DNA of 35,403 nt, taken from positions 1-35,403 of the forward strand of contig URYX01000003.1 of NCBI GenBank assembly GCA_900552225.1, in the 5' to 3' direction. How positions within the stretch are numbered: position 1 is the stretch's first letter; each line of letters opens with the position of its first letter. The position numbers were made by a program, and so were the translations under genes. Of this stretch, positions 7,614 to 15,477 are shown piece after piece. Under the pieces are notes generated by a model, which worked only from the letters and a program-made list of their open reading frames with translations, was not told the origin of the DNA and made no database searches. Source of the stretch: an uncultured Oscillospiraceae bacterium (GTDB lineage: Bacteria > Bacillota > Clostridia > Oscillospirales > Acutalibacteraceae).

Positions 7614-10145
7614 ATGAACAGGAGACCTATCCGCGTTCTGTCTGCGCTGCTCGGTGTCGGCGTGCTGCTGATGACCGGCTGTGCGGGAACGGTGCAGCCG
7701 ACGCGGGAATACGACTGGATTCCCGAGGAAACCCGCGGCAACGACGTGGCGGGGGAGAGCTTCGAAACGGCGGCGGAGACAGAGAGCCTGCGGCTGGAGA
7801 TCAATCCCGATACCACGGAGCTCCGGGTGACGGTCAAGCAGACGGGCTATGTGTTTTCGTCGTCGGCCGCGGGGAAAACGGACGGCAGCGACCGGGCACT
7901 TCTGTCGCTCTCGTATATGGCGACGGGCAGCACGGCCCGCTATATGAATTCCTATGACGATGCCGTCAAGAAGGGGCAGTACACCGTGGAGCCGCTCGGC
8001 AGCGGGGTACAGCTTCGCTTCTCGCTCGGTGATATCGAGCCCCAGTATTATGCACCGGCGGTGCTGACTGAGCCGCGCTATCAGCTTTTCTATGCGGCGA
8101 TGTCCTCGTCCGATCAGCGGTTTATGCGGCAGATGTACACCCGCGTGGACATTGCCAATTATGAGGGCGAGGCCCGCCGCGAGCTGCTGCAGAAATATCC
8201 GATAGCCGAGCACCAGATTGTCTACATACTCGATACCTCCATGCAGAAGGCCATTCGCATCAAGCTGGATACGGCACTGCGCAGCGCGGGCTATACCGAG
8301 GAGGACCGCGCGCTGGATGCCGCAAACGGCGGCGAAACGGCGGCCGAGGCCGAGCCGCGGTTCGGCATCACGCTCCGGCTGACGCTGGAGGGCGACGTGC
8401 TGCGGGTGTCCGTGCCGCTGTCGGAGTTCGCGTATACGGCGGATTTCCCGCCGGAGGATCTCGGGCTGCTGCCGAATTTCGGGCGGGCCGACAGTCAGAC
8501 GGACGGCTACTGGCTGCTGCCCGACGGCTCGGGCTCGCTGATGTATTTCCGCAACGGCAAGCAGAATCTGCAGGAATACCACGTGCCGGTCTACGGGACG
8601 GACCGCTCCGTATCGACGCAGGAGAGCACCTTCCGCGAGCGTCCGGTGCTGCTGCCGCTGTTCGGCTGTGCGCTGCAGAACGGCAACGGCTACCTGGCGG
8701 TCATCCGTGACGGCGACGCGCTGGCCTCGATCCATGCGACGCCCGGCGACGGGGAGACCCCGCCCTCGGCGTATGCCGCCTTTGCCGTGCTGCAGTCAGC
8801 CAAGGTGGCCACCATCTCCTCGACGGAGACGAGTGAATCCTATTTTACCACGCATCAGCAGACCCCGTATACCGGGGAGCTTGTGACGGAATACCGTTTC
8901 CTGACCGATGAGGCCGCCTCCTATACCGGTATGGCGGCGCTCTACCGCAGCCTGCTGTGGGAGGGGCATACCGCGCTGACGCCCGGTGAGCTGCCGCTGT
9001 ATCTCAACCTGATCGGGGAGGCAGATGTCACCCGCAACACGATGGGCATCCGTGTCCGCCGGCAGCAGACGCTGACCACCTTTGAGGATGTGCAGACGGT
9101 GGTGAGCGACCTGCAGAGCCGGGGAGTGAGCTCGCTTTCTGTCATCCTCAGCGGCTGCCTCAACGGCGGATGGCGGCAGGGCTACCTGAACCGTGTGCGG
9201 GTCTCCGGCTCACTCGGCGGGGAGAAGGGGCTGACGGCGCTCGCGGAGACGCTGCGTGCACAGGGCATTTCCTGCGCCCTCGATGCGGAGGTGCAGTACG
9301 CCTACGACGGCGGCCTGCTGGACGGGCTCGGAGACAGCGAGACCGTGCGGCTGCTCAGCCGCCGGAAGGGCCTGCTGTATGCGGCGGATCTCGCCTACTT
9401 CGGGTCGGACGATACCGCACGGGCGGCGCGCATTCTGAATCCCTCGGCGGTAGAGCATTCCTTCGGCGTGCTGCGTGACTTTTTGAGCGAATCCGGGCTG
9501 TCGGCGGTGTCGCTGCGCAGCGTCGGAGCGGCCCTCAACGGCGATTACAACGAAAAGCGCGAGGTAGAGCGGCAGACGGCGCTGCAGCGCCTGACCGAGC
9601 AGGTGGCGGCACTGCGGCAGCAGACGGATACGCTGATTCTCTCGACCGGTATGGCGCCGATGGCGGTCTATGCCGATACGCTGCTGGCGCTGCCGCTGAC
9701 CTCCTGCCGCTACGACATCACCGACGAGAGCGTGCCGTTTGCGGCAATGGTCTACAGCGGCTATGTGCAGTATACGGGAGGCCGGATCAACCTGGATTTT
9801 GCCGAGGACAACGACTGGCTGCGGCTTCTGGAGAGCGGGGCCGCGCCGTATTATCTGCTCTGCGCCTCCGGTGCGGAGGAGCTGCACGGCAGCGACCTCA
9901 GCGAGTGGTATGCCGTGGATTACGGTCTGCTCCGGGAGGAGATGGCCGAGCGCTACGCCTGGCTCAGCCGGGCGCTGGACGGCTGCTACGGGCGCACCAT
10001 TACGGCGCACGAGCGGCTGGCCTCCGGCGTGACCCGCACGACCTATGAGAGCGGCGTGCGCCTGACGCTGAATTTCAACGACTATGCGGTCACGCTGCCG
10101 GACGGGCAGACGCTGGCCGCCGGACAGTACCTGAGGGAGGAGTGA
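7614..10145 (+). CDS. DUF5696-containing lipoprotein
   Basis: 843 residues starting at ATG 7614, preceded by GGAAAGGA. A lipoprotein signal ends in LLMTGC, with Cys23 the lipidation site. The middle of the protein matches the DUF5696 pattern: LGLLPNFGRA, GYWLLPDGSGSLMYFRNGK, YHVPVYGTDRS, then LPLFGCALQNGNGYLAVIRDGDA. The second half resembles a TIM-barrel-like fold (alternating strands and helices ending near LNFNDYAVTLPDGQTLAAG, typical of alpha-galactosidase-like C-terminal strands). It could therefore be a glycoside hydrolase-like protein, but no catalytic pair can be assigned by eye. It lies between the Yip1 protein and the second permease pair, so a surface role in handling the imported glycan is likely. 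Confidence 0.75.
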   Translation: MNRRPIRVLSALLGVGVLLMTGCAGTVQPTREYDWIPEETRGNDVAGESFETAAETESLRLEINPDTTELRVTVKQTGYVFSSSAAGKTDGSDRALLSLSYMATGSTARYMNSYDDAVKKGQYTVEPLGSGVQLRFSLGDIEPQYYAPAVLTEPRYQLFYAAMSSSDQRFMRQMYTRVDIANYEGEARRELLQKYPIAEHQIVYILDTSMQKAIRIKLDTALRSAGYTEEDRALDAANGGETAAEAEPRFGITLRLTLEGDVLRVSVPLSEFAYTADFPPEDLGLLPNFGRADSQTDGYWLLPDGSGSLMYFRNGKQNLQEYHVPVYGTDRSVSTQESTFRERPVLLPLFGCALQNGNGYLAVIRDGDALASIHATPGDGETPPSAYAAFAVLQSAKVATISSTETSESYFTTHQQTPYTGELVTEYRFLTDEAASYTGMAALYRSLLWEGHTALTPGELPLYLNLIGEADVTRNTMGIRVRRQQTLTTFEDVQTVVSDLQSRGVSSLSVILSGCLNGGWRQGYLNRVRVSGSLGGEKGLTALAETLRAQGISCALDAEVQYAYDGGLLDGLGDSETVRLLSRRKGLLYAADLAYFGSDDTARAARILNPSAVEHSFGVLRDFLSESGLSAVSLRSVGAALNGDYNEKREVERQTALQRLTEQVAALRQQTDTLILSTGMAPMAVYADTLLALPLTSCRYDITDESVPFAAMVYSGYVQYTGGRINLDFAEDNDWLRLLESGAAPYYLLCASGAEELHGSDLSEWYAVDYGLLREEMAERYAWLSRALDGCYGRTITAHERLASGVTRTTYESGVRLTLNFNDYAVTLPDGQTLAAGQYLREE

Positions 10146-10149
10146 GCGC

Positions 10150-11049
10150 ATGAAAAAGCGCAGAACGGCGTCGCTGGAACGGCGTCAGCAGCGTTGGGGC
10201 CTGATGTTTGTCATCCCGTTTCTGATCGGCCTCCTCTTTTTCGTGGCGGTTCCGTTTGTCAAGGCGGTGAGCTTCAGCTTCTGCGATCTGAAGATCGTGG
10301 AGTCCGGCTATGAGCTGAATCCGGTGGGGCTGGAAAACTACCGGCGTATTTTTCTGATTGACCCCGCCTTCCGGGAGGACCTTTTTGCGTCGCTGCGGGA
10401 GATGGCCGTCAACGTGCCGATTTGTGTGCTGTTCGCGTTTTTCGTGGCCAGCCTGCTCAATACGAAATTCCGCGGGCGCGGATTTGCCCGGGTGGTGCTG
10501 TTCCTGCCGGTCATCATCTCCTCGGGACTGGTGCAGAAGCTGACCGACGGCTACACCATGTCCACTCTGGCGAACGCCACCGAGACCACCTCCGGCACCG
10601 ATCTGGCCAGCGCCATCGTCAACATGATGAACGACATGGCGCTCAGCCCGACGCTGGTCAATTTCATCGCGGACACGGTCAACCGCATTGCGGATATCAC
10701 GACCATGGCGGCGGTACCGATCGTCATCTTTTTGGCGGGGCTGCAGTCCATTTCCCCCTCGATTTTCGAGGCGTCCTATATGGAGGGCGCCACCAAATGG
10801 GAGGTCTTTTGGAAGATCTGCCTGCCGATGGTCAGTCCGCTGATTCTGGTGACGGTGGTCTACAGTATCATCGATTCGTTTACGAATGTCAGCAACCCCG
10901 TGATTTCCACGGTGCACAGCACCATGTTTGAGAGCATCCGGTTCGGCGTCGGCTCGGCAATGGCGCTGAGCTATATGCTCATCATGGGCGTGATTCTTGC
11001 CATCGTGTATGCGGTGGTGTCCCGGTTCGTGTTTTACCAGGATCGCTGA
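10150..11049 (+). CDS. Carbohydrate ABC transporter permease, second system (MalF type)
   Basis: 299 residues. A basic N-terminus precedes the first span (about 18-40). The EAA loop is at about 207-230 (EASYMEGATKWEVFWKICLPMVSP). Between spans there is a hydrophilic insertion of about 50 residues (about 131-180, DGYTMSTLANATETTSGTD onward), which should lie outside the membrane and may contact the binding protein. The start is 4 nt after the DUF5696 stop, with the ribosome binding site GGGAGGAG inside the end of that gene. This arrangement ties the DUF5696 lipoprotein to this importer. Confidence 0.88.
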   Translation: MKKRRTASLERRQQRWGLMFVIPFLIGLLFFVAVPFVKAVSFSFCDLKIVESGYELNPVGLENYRRIFLIDPAFREDLFASLREMAVNVPICVLFAFFVASLLNTKFRGRGFARVVLFLPVIISSGLVQKLTDGYTMSTLANATETTSGTDLASAIVNMMNDMALSPTLVNFIADTVNRIADITTMAAVPIVIFLAGLQSISPSIFEASYMEGATKWEVFWKICLPMVSPLILVTVVYSIIDSFTNVSNPVISTVHSTMFESIRFGVGSAMALSYMLIMGVILAIVYAVVSRFVFYQDR

Positions 11050-11069
11050 GACAAGGAGGTACAGAGGCA

Positions 11070-12023
11070 ATGACGCAATGGCTTACCGCTTCCCGCGCGG
11101 TGCGGCTCAAAAAGCGGGCTTTCGGGCTCGGTATCTCGCTGCTGCGCGGTCTGTTTATCGGCGGCCTGTGCTTTGTGGTGCTGTATCCGCTGCTGACACA
11201 GCTGACGCAGAGCGTGATGAGTGTATCGGACATCTACGATGCAAGCGTCAATTTTATCCCGAAGCATTTTACATGGGAGCACTATACGGCCGCGGCCGAC
11301 ATTCTCGGCTACCCGTCCGCCCTGTGGAATACGATCCTGATGGTCAGTGTCATCTCGCTGATCCAGACCGCCTCCTGCACCTGCGTGGCCTACGGCTTCG
11401 CCCGCTTCCGCTTCCGCGGCAACGGGCTGCTGTTCGGTGCGGTGCTCGCGGTGATGCTGATTCCGCCGGATGTGCTGATGGCCCCGTATTTTCTGCAGTT
11501 CCGCAGCTTCGACGTGTTCGGTATCATCGAGGCGCTGACGGGCGAGCCGCTCGTGCTGCTCGATACCTGGTGGCCGTTCATTCTGCTCGGGGCCACCTGT
11601 ACGGGCCTCAAAAACGGACTCTATATCTTCATTATGCGCCAGTATTTCCGCGGCGTGCCAAAGGAGCTGGAGGAGGCCGCCTACGTGGACGGCGCGGGGC
11701 CGGTCAAGACGCTGTGCCGGATCATTCTGCCCGGGGCGACCGCCATGATGGTGACGGTGTTTCTGTTCTCGTTCGTGTGGCAGTGGCTGGACGAAATCTT
11801 CACTCCGGTGCTGTGCGGCTCGCTGAACGTGATTCCCTCCACCTTCGGCAACCTGCTCAATCCCTTTGCGGGGATGGCCGACGCGGGAGACACGATGGTG
11901 CTGTCGGGGGCCCTGCTGCAGGATGCGGGGATTGTGCTGGTGATTTTTCCCTTGGTGCTGCTGTATGTGGTGGCACAGCGGTTCTTTGTACAAAGTATTG
12001 AACGAAGCGGACTGGTCGGATGA
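11070..12023 (+). CDS. Carbohydrate ABC transporter permease, second system (MalG type)
   Basis: 317 residues with six predicted spans. The EAA loop is at about 201-222 (EEAAYVDGAGPVKTLCRIILPG), an excellent MalG/UgpE-type match. The ribosome binding site is AAGGAGG, 20 nt after the previous stop. It forms the heterodimer with the permease at 10150 and is served by the lipoprotein binding protein at 12068. Sequence similarity to the first permease pair is low, so the two importers do not look like a recent duplication and may take different oligosaccharides from the same source glycan. Confidence 0.9.
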   Translation: MTQWLTASRAVRLKKRAFGLGISLLRGLFIGGLCFVVLYPLLTQLTQSVMSVSDIYDASVNFIPKHFTWEHYTAAADILGYPSALWNTILMVSVISLIQTASCTCVAYGFARFRFRGNGLLFGAVLAVMLIPPDVLMAPYFLQFRSFDVFGIIEALTGEPLVLLDTWWPFILLGATCTGLKNGLYIFIMRQYFRGVPKELEEAAYVDGAGPVKTLCRIILPGATAMMVTVFLFSFVWQWLDEIFTPVLCGSLNVIPSTFGNLLNPFAGMADAGDTMVLSGALLQDAGIVLVIFPLVLLYVVAQRFFVQSIERSGLVG

Positions 12024-12067
12024 CGGACGCTTTGTCCCAATAAAAAACGAAACAGGAGGAATACCTT

Positions 12068-13474
12068 ATGAGACAATGGAAACGGATGGCGGCACTGCTG
12101 CTTGCTGCGGTGCTGGTGCTCGGCCTGGCGGCCTGCAACGGCAGCCCTTCGTCAAGCACCCCCGGCAGCACACCCTCCGGGACGACCTCGCAAAAGGATC
12201 TGCAGGTGTCGGAGGAGTTTCTGGAGAGCCTGCGCGGTCAGGAGTTTACCCGGGTCTATGCCTGGAAGCTGGAGGATCCCGATCCGGAGGATGAGGGATA
12301 CAAGTACCGCAAGAGCCTGGAGGAGAAGTACGGCTTCACCTTCACGGACATCGGAATGGGCGGCAACTATGTGGATGCCATGGTGACGACGCTGCTGGCC
12401 AAGAAGCCGTTCGGAGACATTCTGATGTGTCCGGAGGGGAGCTTTGCCGAATGGTTTACGGCCGGCGTGATGACCGACCTGCAGCCGGCGGCCAATACGC
12501 TCGGCATCGATTTCACCGACGACCTGTATGAGCAGAATATCCGCCGCTATACGGGAGTCAACGGCGGACAGTACGGCTTCGGCTACCAGGAGGACTTCAA
12601 CGCCTACGTCAGCATCTACTACAACAAGCGGATTCTGCGGGAAAACGGCTGCGAGGACCCGTTTGAGCTGCGCGACAAGGGGGAGTGGACGTTTGACAAG
12701 CTGGCCGAAATGGCGGCCAAGTGCAAGAAGGTCAATGCGGACGGCACCGTGGCGCAGTGGGGACTCGGCAGCTGGACGGATTCCGAGCTGATGATCGCCC
12801 TGGTCAACGGCAACGACGGCACCATCGTATCGCTCGACGAAAACCGGCAGCTGCAGCTTAACCTCAAGAGCAGCAGGACGATGGAAGCGCTCGACTACAT
12901 GTACAGGTGGTGCAACGTGGACAAGATCGTCAATGTGTCCGAGGGCGGCTGGCAAAAGACGATGCAGGATTTTGTGGACGGCAAATATGCCTTCTGCCTC
13001 GGCACCAACCAGGTTATGCCGATGGCCACGGCCAGCGGTATGAAGGATGAATTCGGCATCATCACCTTCCCGGTCGGCCCCTCCAACACCTCCGGTCAGA
13101 CGGATTATACCATGAACTACCGCTTCTGGTTCATCCCGACCTGCAACGCCTCGAAGGCCGAGCAGCTGCTGTTTGTGGACGATTTGTACCATCGCGACGA
13201 TCCGCGCACCTTTGAGGAAAAGTTTGAGAAGTATTATCTGCTGAAGATTGCGGATGAGCGCTCGTATGAGGATTATCTGGAGCGCAGCCGCAAGGCGCAG
13301 AAATACGAGCTGTTCAGTTACGCCGGCATCACCTATGCCGATCCCGGCCTGTACGGCATTGCGGTCAATATTTTCACCGGCCAATCGACGCCGGGCGCTA
13401 CGGTGGAGGCCATGGAGAGCTCGCTGAAGGCTGTGCTGCGCGATCAGTGGGACGGCATCACATTCAACGGCTGA
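12068..13474 (+). CDS. ABC sugar-binding lipoprotein, second system
   Basis: 468 residues of normal family length. The lipoprotein signal ends in LGLAAC, followed by a Ser/Pro/Thr-rich spacer. The mature part has the family 1 solute-binding layout, including an early strand around YAWKLEDPDPED, a hinge region YVSIYYNKRILRENG (the YYNK motif is typical), then DKGEWTFDKLAEMAAKCKK. It would collect oligosaccharides for the permeases at 10150 and 11070. AGGAGG precedes the ATG at good spacing. A 44-nt gap separates it from the permease; no terminator is visible there. Confidence 0.9.
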   Translation: MRQWKRMAALLLAAVLVLGLAACNGSPSSSTPGSTPSGTTSQKDLQVSEEFLESLRGQEFTRVYAWKLEDPDPEDEGYKYRKSLEEKYGFTFTDIGMGGNYVDAMVTTLLAKKPFGDILMCPEGSFAEWFTAGVMTDLQPAANTLGIDFTDDLYEQNIRRYTGVNGGQYGFGYQEDFNAYVSIYYNKRILRENGCEDPFELRDKGEWTFDKLAEMAAKCKKVNADGTVAQWGLGSWTDSELMIALVNGNDGTIVSLDENRQLQLNLKSSRTMEALDYMYRWCNVDKIVNVSEGGWQKTMQDFVDGKYAFCLGTNQVMPMATASGMKDEFGIITFPVGPSNTSGQTDYTMNYRFWFIPTCNASKAEQLLFVDDLYHRDDPRTFEEKFEKYYLLKIADERSYEDYLERSRKAQKYELFSYAGITYADPGLYGIAVNIFTGQSTPGATVEAMESSLKAVLRDQWDGITFNG

Positions 13475-13499
13475 GAAACGGCAGAGGAGGATTTCGACA

Positions 13500-14408
13500 A
13501 TGAAGAAACGCGTTGCGGCGGTGCTGCTGGCACTGCTGATGCTGTGCGGAGCCGCGCTGACGGGAGCCGCGGAGAGCACCGTATTCAAAATGGAGGATGA
13601 TTTTGAGAGCTACCGGGAGGACATGGACATGATCCTGTCCTGGGGAACGGCGCGCGGCAACAAGGCCGTAACGCTGCATCTCGACACGACCGGGGCGCTG
13701 AACGGTCAGAATTCGCTGCGGGCGGATTACGACCTGAGCAAGAAGCCCGGCTGGGCTACCTTCATCCATTATCAGAACGACGAGACGGCCCGGGAGGCCA
13801 CGCCGCAGAACTGCGACGGCCTGAAGGTGACCATGAAGGCCACCGGCCCGGTGCTGGTGCGGATCGGCTGGGGCTTTGACTGGGATGCCAGCTACCACTG
13901 GGTGTATGTGGACGAGACGCCGCGGCAGTATACCTTCCGGTTTGAGGACTTCAAAAACGAGGGCGAATCGGATATCATGAAGGCAGAGGCGCTGACCCAG
14001 AGCGACTTCGTGGTGTTCGGCAACGACCAGGTGCAGGGCTTTGCCACCTCAGGCTCGGTGTGGTACGACGACATCTGCTTCTTCAAGGGCGACGACCCGA
14101 CCTACTGCGGCTCGCCGGAGGAAATCCGGCCGAAGCCGACCACCACGACGGAGCCCCCGGCCTCGGAGCCGGACGGCACCACGACGGGCTCGGAGGCGGG
14201 TGCCACGACCTCCGGCACCGGGAAAACTGCCGCTTCGGGCCGGACGACAGCCTCCGGAGCTGCCGCCGCCTCGGCGCAGCCCGCAGACGCGCCGGCGGAG
14301 AAGAACTCCGTCCTGCCGGTGGTGCTCGGGGTGCTCGGCGGTATGGTACTGATGGTCGGAATCGGCGCAGCTCTGTGGTTTTTGGTGCTGAAAAAGAAAC
14401 AGGCGTAA
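13500..14408 (+). CDS. CBM11-like surface protein with C-terminal membrane anchor (copy 1)
   Basis: 302 residues: signal peptide (about 1-22), one beta-sandwich (about 25-205), a Thr/Ser/Ala/Pro linker (about 213-265), a membrane span and a KKKQA cytoplasmic tail. The beta-sandwich opens with KMEDDFESY and closes with SGSVWYDDICFF, the DDFEG...VDNI frame seen in family 11 carbohydrate-binding modules. There is no catalytic domain and no LPXTG signal, so it is probably a membrane-tethered glycan binder that reaches through the wall on its linker. It is followed 28 nt later by a paralogue with the same architecture. The CBM11 relationship is a pattern judgement, and the ligand is unknown. Confidence 0.65.
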   Translation: MKKRVAAVLLALLMLCGAALTGAAESTVFKMEDDFESYREDMDMILSWGTARGNKAVTLHLDTTGALNGQNSLRADYDLSKKPGWATFIHYQNDETAREATPQNCDGLKVTMKATGPVLVRIGWGFDWDASYHWVYVDETPRQYTFRFEDFKNEGESDIMKAEALTQSDFVVFGNDQVQGFATSGSVWYDDICFFKGDDPTYCGSPEEIRPKPTTTTEPPASEPDGTTTGSEAGATTSGTGKTAASGRTTASGAAAASAQPADAPAEKNSVLPVVLGVLGGMVLMVGIGAALWFLVLKKKQA

Positions 14409-14436
14409 CGGCGCCGGATAAAAGGAGAGATACAAG

Positions 14437-15378
14437 ATGAAACGGGCAATTTCTTTGGCGATGACTCTGATGCTGACGCTCGGGCTGCTGATCAGCCTGC
14501 TGTGCCCCGCGGCGGCGGAGAGCGCGGTGTTCAAGATGCAGGACGATTTTGAGGGCTATGCGGACGAGACGGATACGCTGTTTATCCTGCAGTGGGGGGC
14601 GCAGCGCGCCAACAAGGCCGTGACACTGCATATTGACAGCGAGAATCCGCTGAGCGGTACGAAATCGCTGCGCACGGATTACGATCTTTCGCAGAAGCCC
14701 GGCTGGGCCACCATCATTCACTACCCGGATCAGGAGCATTACAGCGACGCACTGCCGTCGAACTGCGACGGCATCAAATTCACGGTGAAGGCCAGCGGCC
14801 CGATCCGGATCCGTGTCGGCACGGCCTTCAACTACAATTCGGACTGGCATTTTATCTATGCGGATACGACCCCACGGGAGTATACCATCCGGTTTGAGGA
14901 TATGAGACATGTGGACTCGGATTGGGATTTCGCAAGTGCGGAATATTTTTCCAACCTGGACACGGTCATATTCGGGGAAGATCAGCCGCAGGGCTTTTCA
15001 AACAGCGGCTCGGTGTGGTATGATGATATTTACTTCTTCAAGGGGGACGACCCGACCTACTGCGGCTCTCTCGATGAGATCAAGCCGGCCCCTGTGACGA
15101 CCACTACGACGGAAACTCCGTCCTCGGAGCCGGACGGTACCACGACGGGCCCGGATGCAAGCACCACGGTTTCCGGCACCGGGAAAACTGTCGCTTCGGG
15201 CCAGACGACGGCCTCCGGAGCTGCCGCCACCTCGGCGCAGACCGATGACGGGGACCGGGCCGAAAAAAGCTCCGCCCTGCCGATTGTCCTCGGCGTGCTC
15301 GGCGGCATGGTGCTGATGGCCGGAATCGGCGCGGCGCTGTGGTTTTTGGTGCTGAAGAAAAAGGGGACGAAGGGTTAA
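14437..15378 (+). CDS. CBM11-like surface protein with C-terminal membrane anchor (copy 2)
   Basis: 313 residues, paralogous to the preceding gene over its whole length: signal peptide, KMQDDFEGY to SGSVWYDDIYFF beta-sandwich, Thr/Ser-rich linker, membrane span, KKKGTKG tail. Both beta-sandwich domains end in a DDPTYCG motif. The linker and anchor are nearly identical at the DNA level to copy 1, whereas the binding domain has diverged. This suggests duplication followed by either selection on the ligand site or gene conversion of the 3' half. AAGGAGA precedes the ATG. It presumably displays a second specificity for the same glycan system. Confidence 0.65.
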   Translation: MKRAISLAMTLMLTLGLLISLLCPAAAESAVFKMQDDFEGYADETDTLFILQWGAQRANKAVTLHIDSENPLSGTKSLRTDYDLSQKPGWATIIHYPDQEHYSDALPSNCDGIKFTVKASGPIRIRVGTAFNYNSDWHFIYADTTPREYTIRFEDMRHVDSDWDFASAEYFSNLDTVIFGEDQPQGFSNSGSVWYDDIYFFKGDDPTYCGSLDEIKPAPVTTTTTETPSSEPDGTTTGPDASTTVSGTGKTVASGQTTASGAAATSAQTDDGDRAEKSSALPIVLGVLGGMVLMAGIGAALWFLVLKKKGTKG

Positions 15379-15389
15379 GCGGTGTCCGG

Positions 15390-15460
15390 CGCGTGTCCGG
15401 AGGCGCGGCCTTCGGACACGCGCACAGGCGGGAGAGATCTTCGGGATGAATTCTCTCCCG
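15390..15460 (+). promoter_or_regulatory. Two consecutive hairpins before the GH98 gene
   Basis: Arms CGCGTGTCCG (15390-15399) and CGGACACGCG (15413-15422) pair perfectly, and the inner bases extend the stem to about 15 bp around a GCG loop. A second stem pairs CGGGAGAGA (15429-15437) with TCTCTCCCG (15452-15460), ending just before the ribosome binding site of the GH98 gene. Neither has a T-run, so a rho-independent terminator is unlikely. A processing, stability or translation-control element is possible. Confidence 0.5.
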
Positions 15461-15477
15461 GAGAAAGGGAGAAAACG

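Noticed and set aside
2546..7837. Long - strand open frames (665 and 787 codons)
   Set aside because: Shadow frames opposite well-supported transporter and NHL genes; no recognisable domains or start signals.
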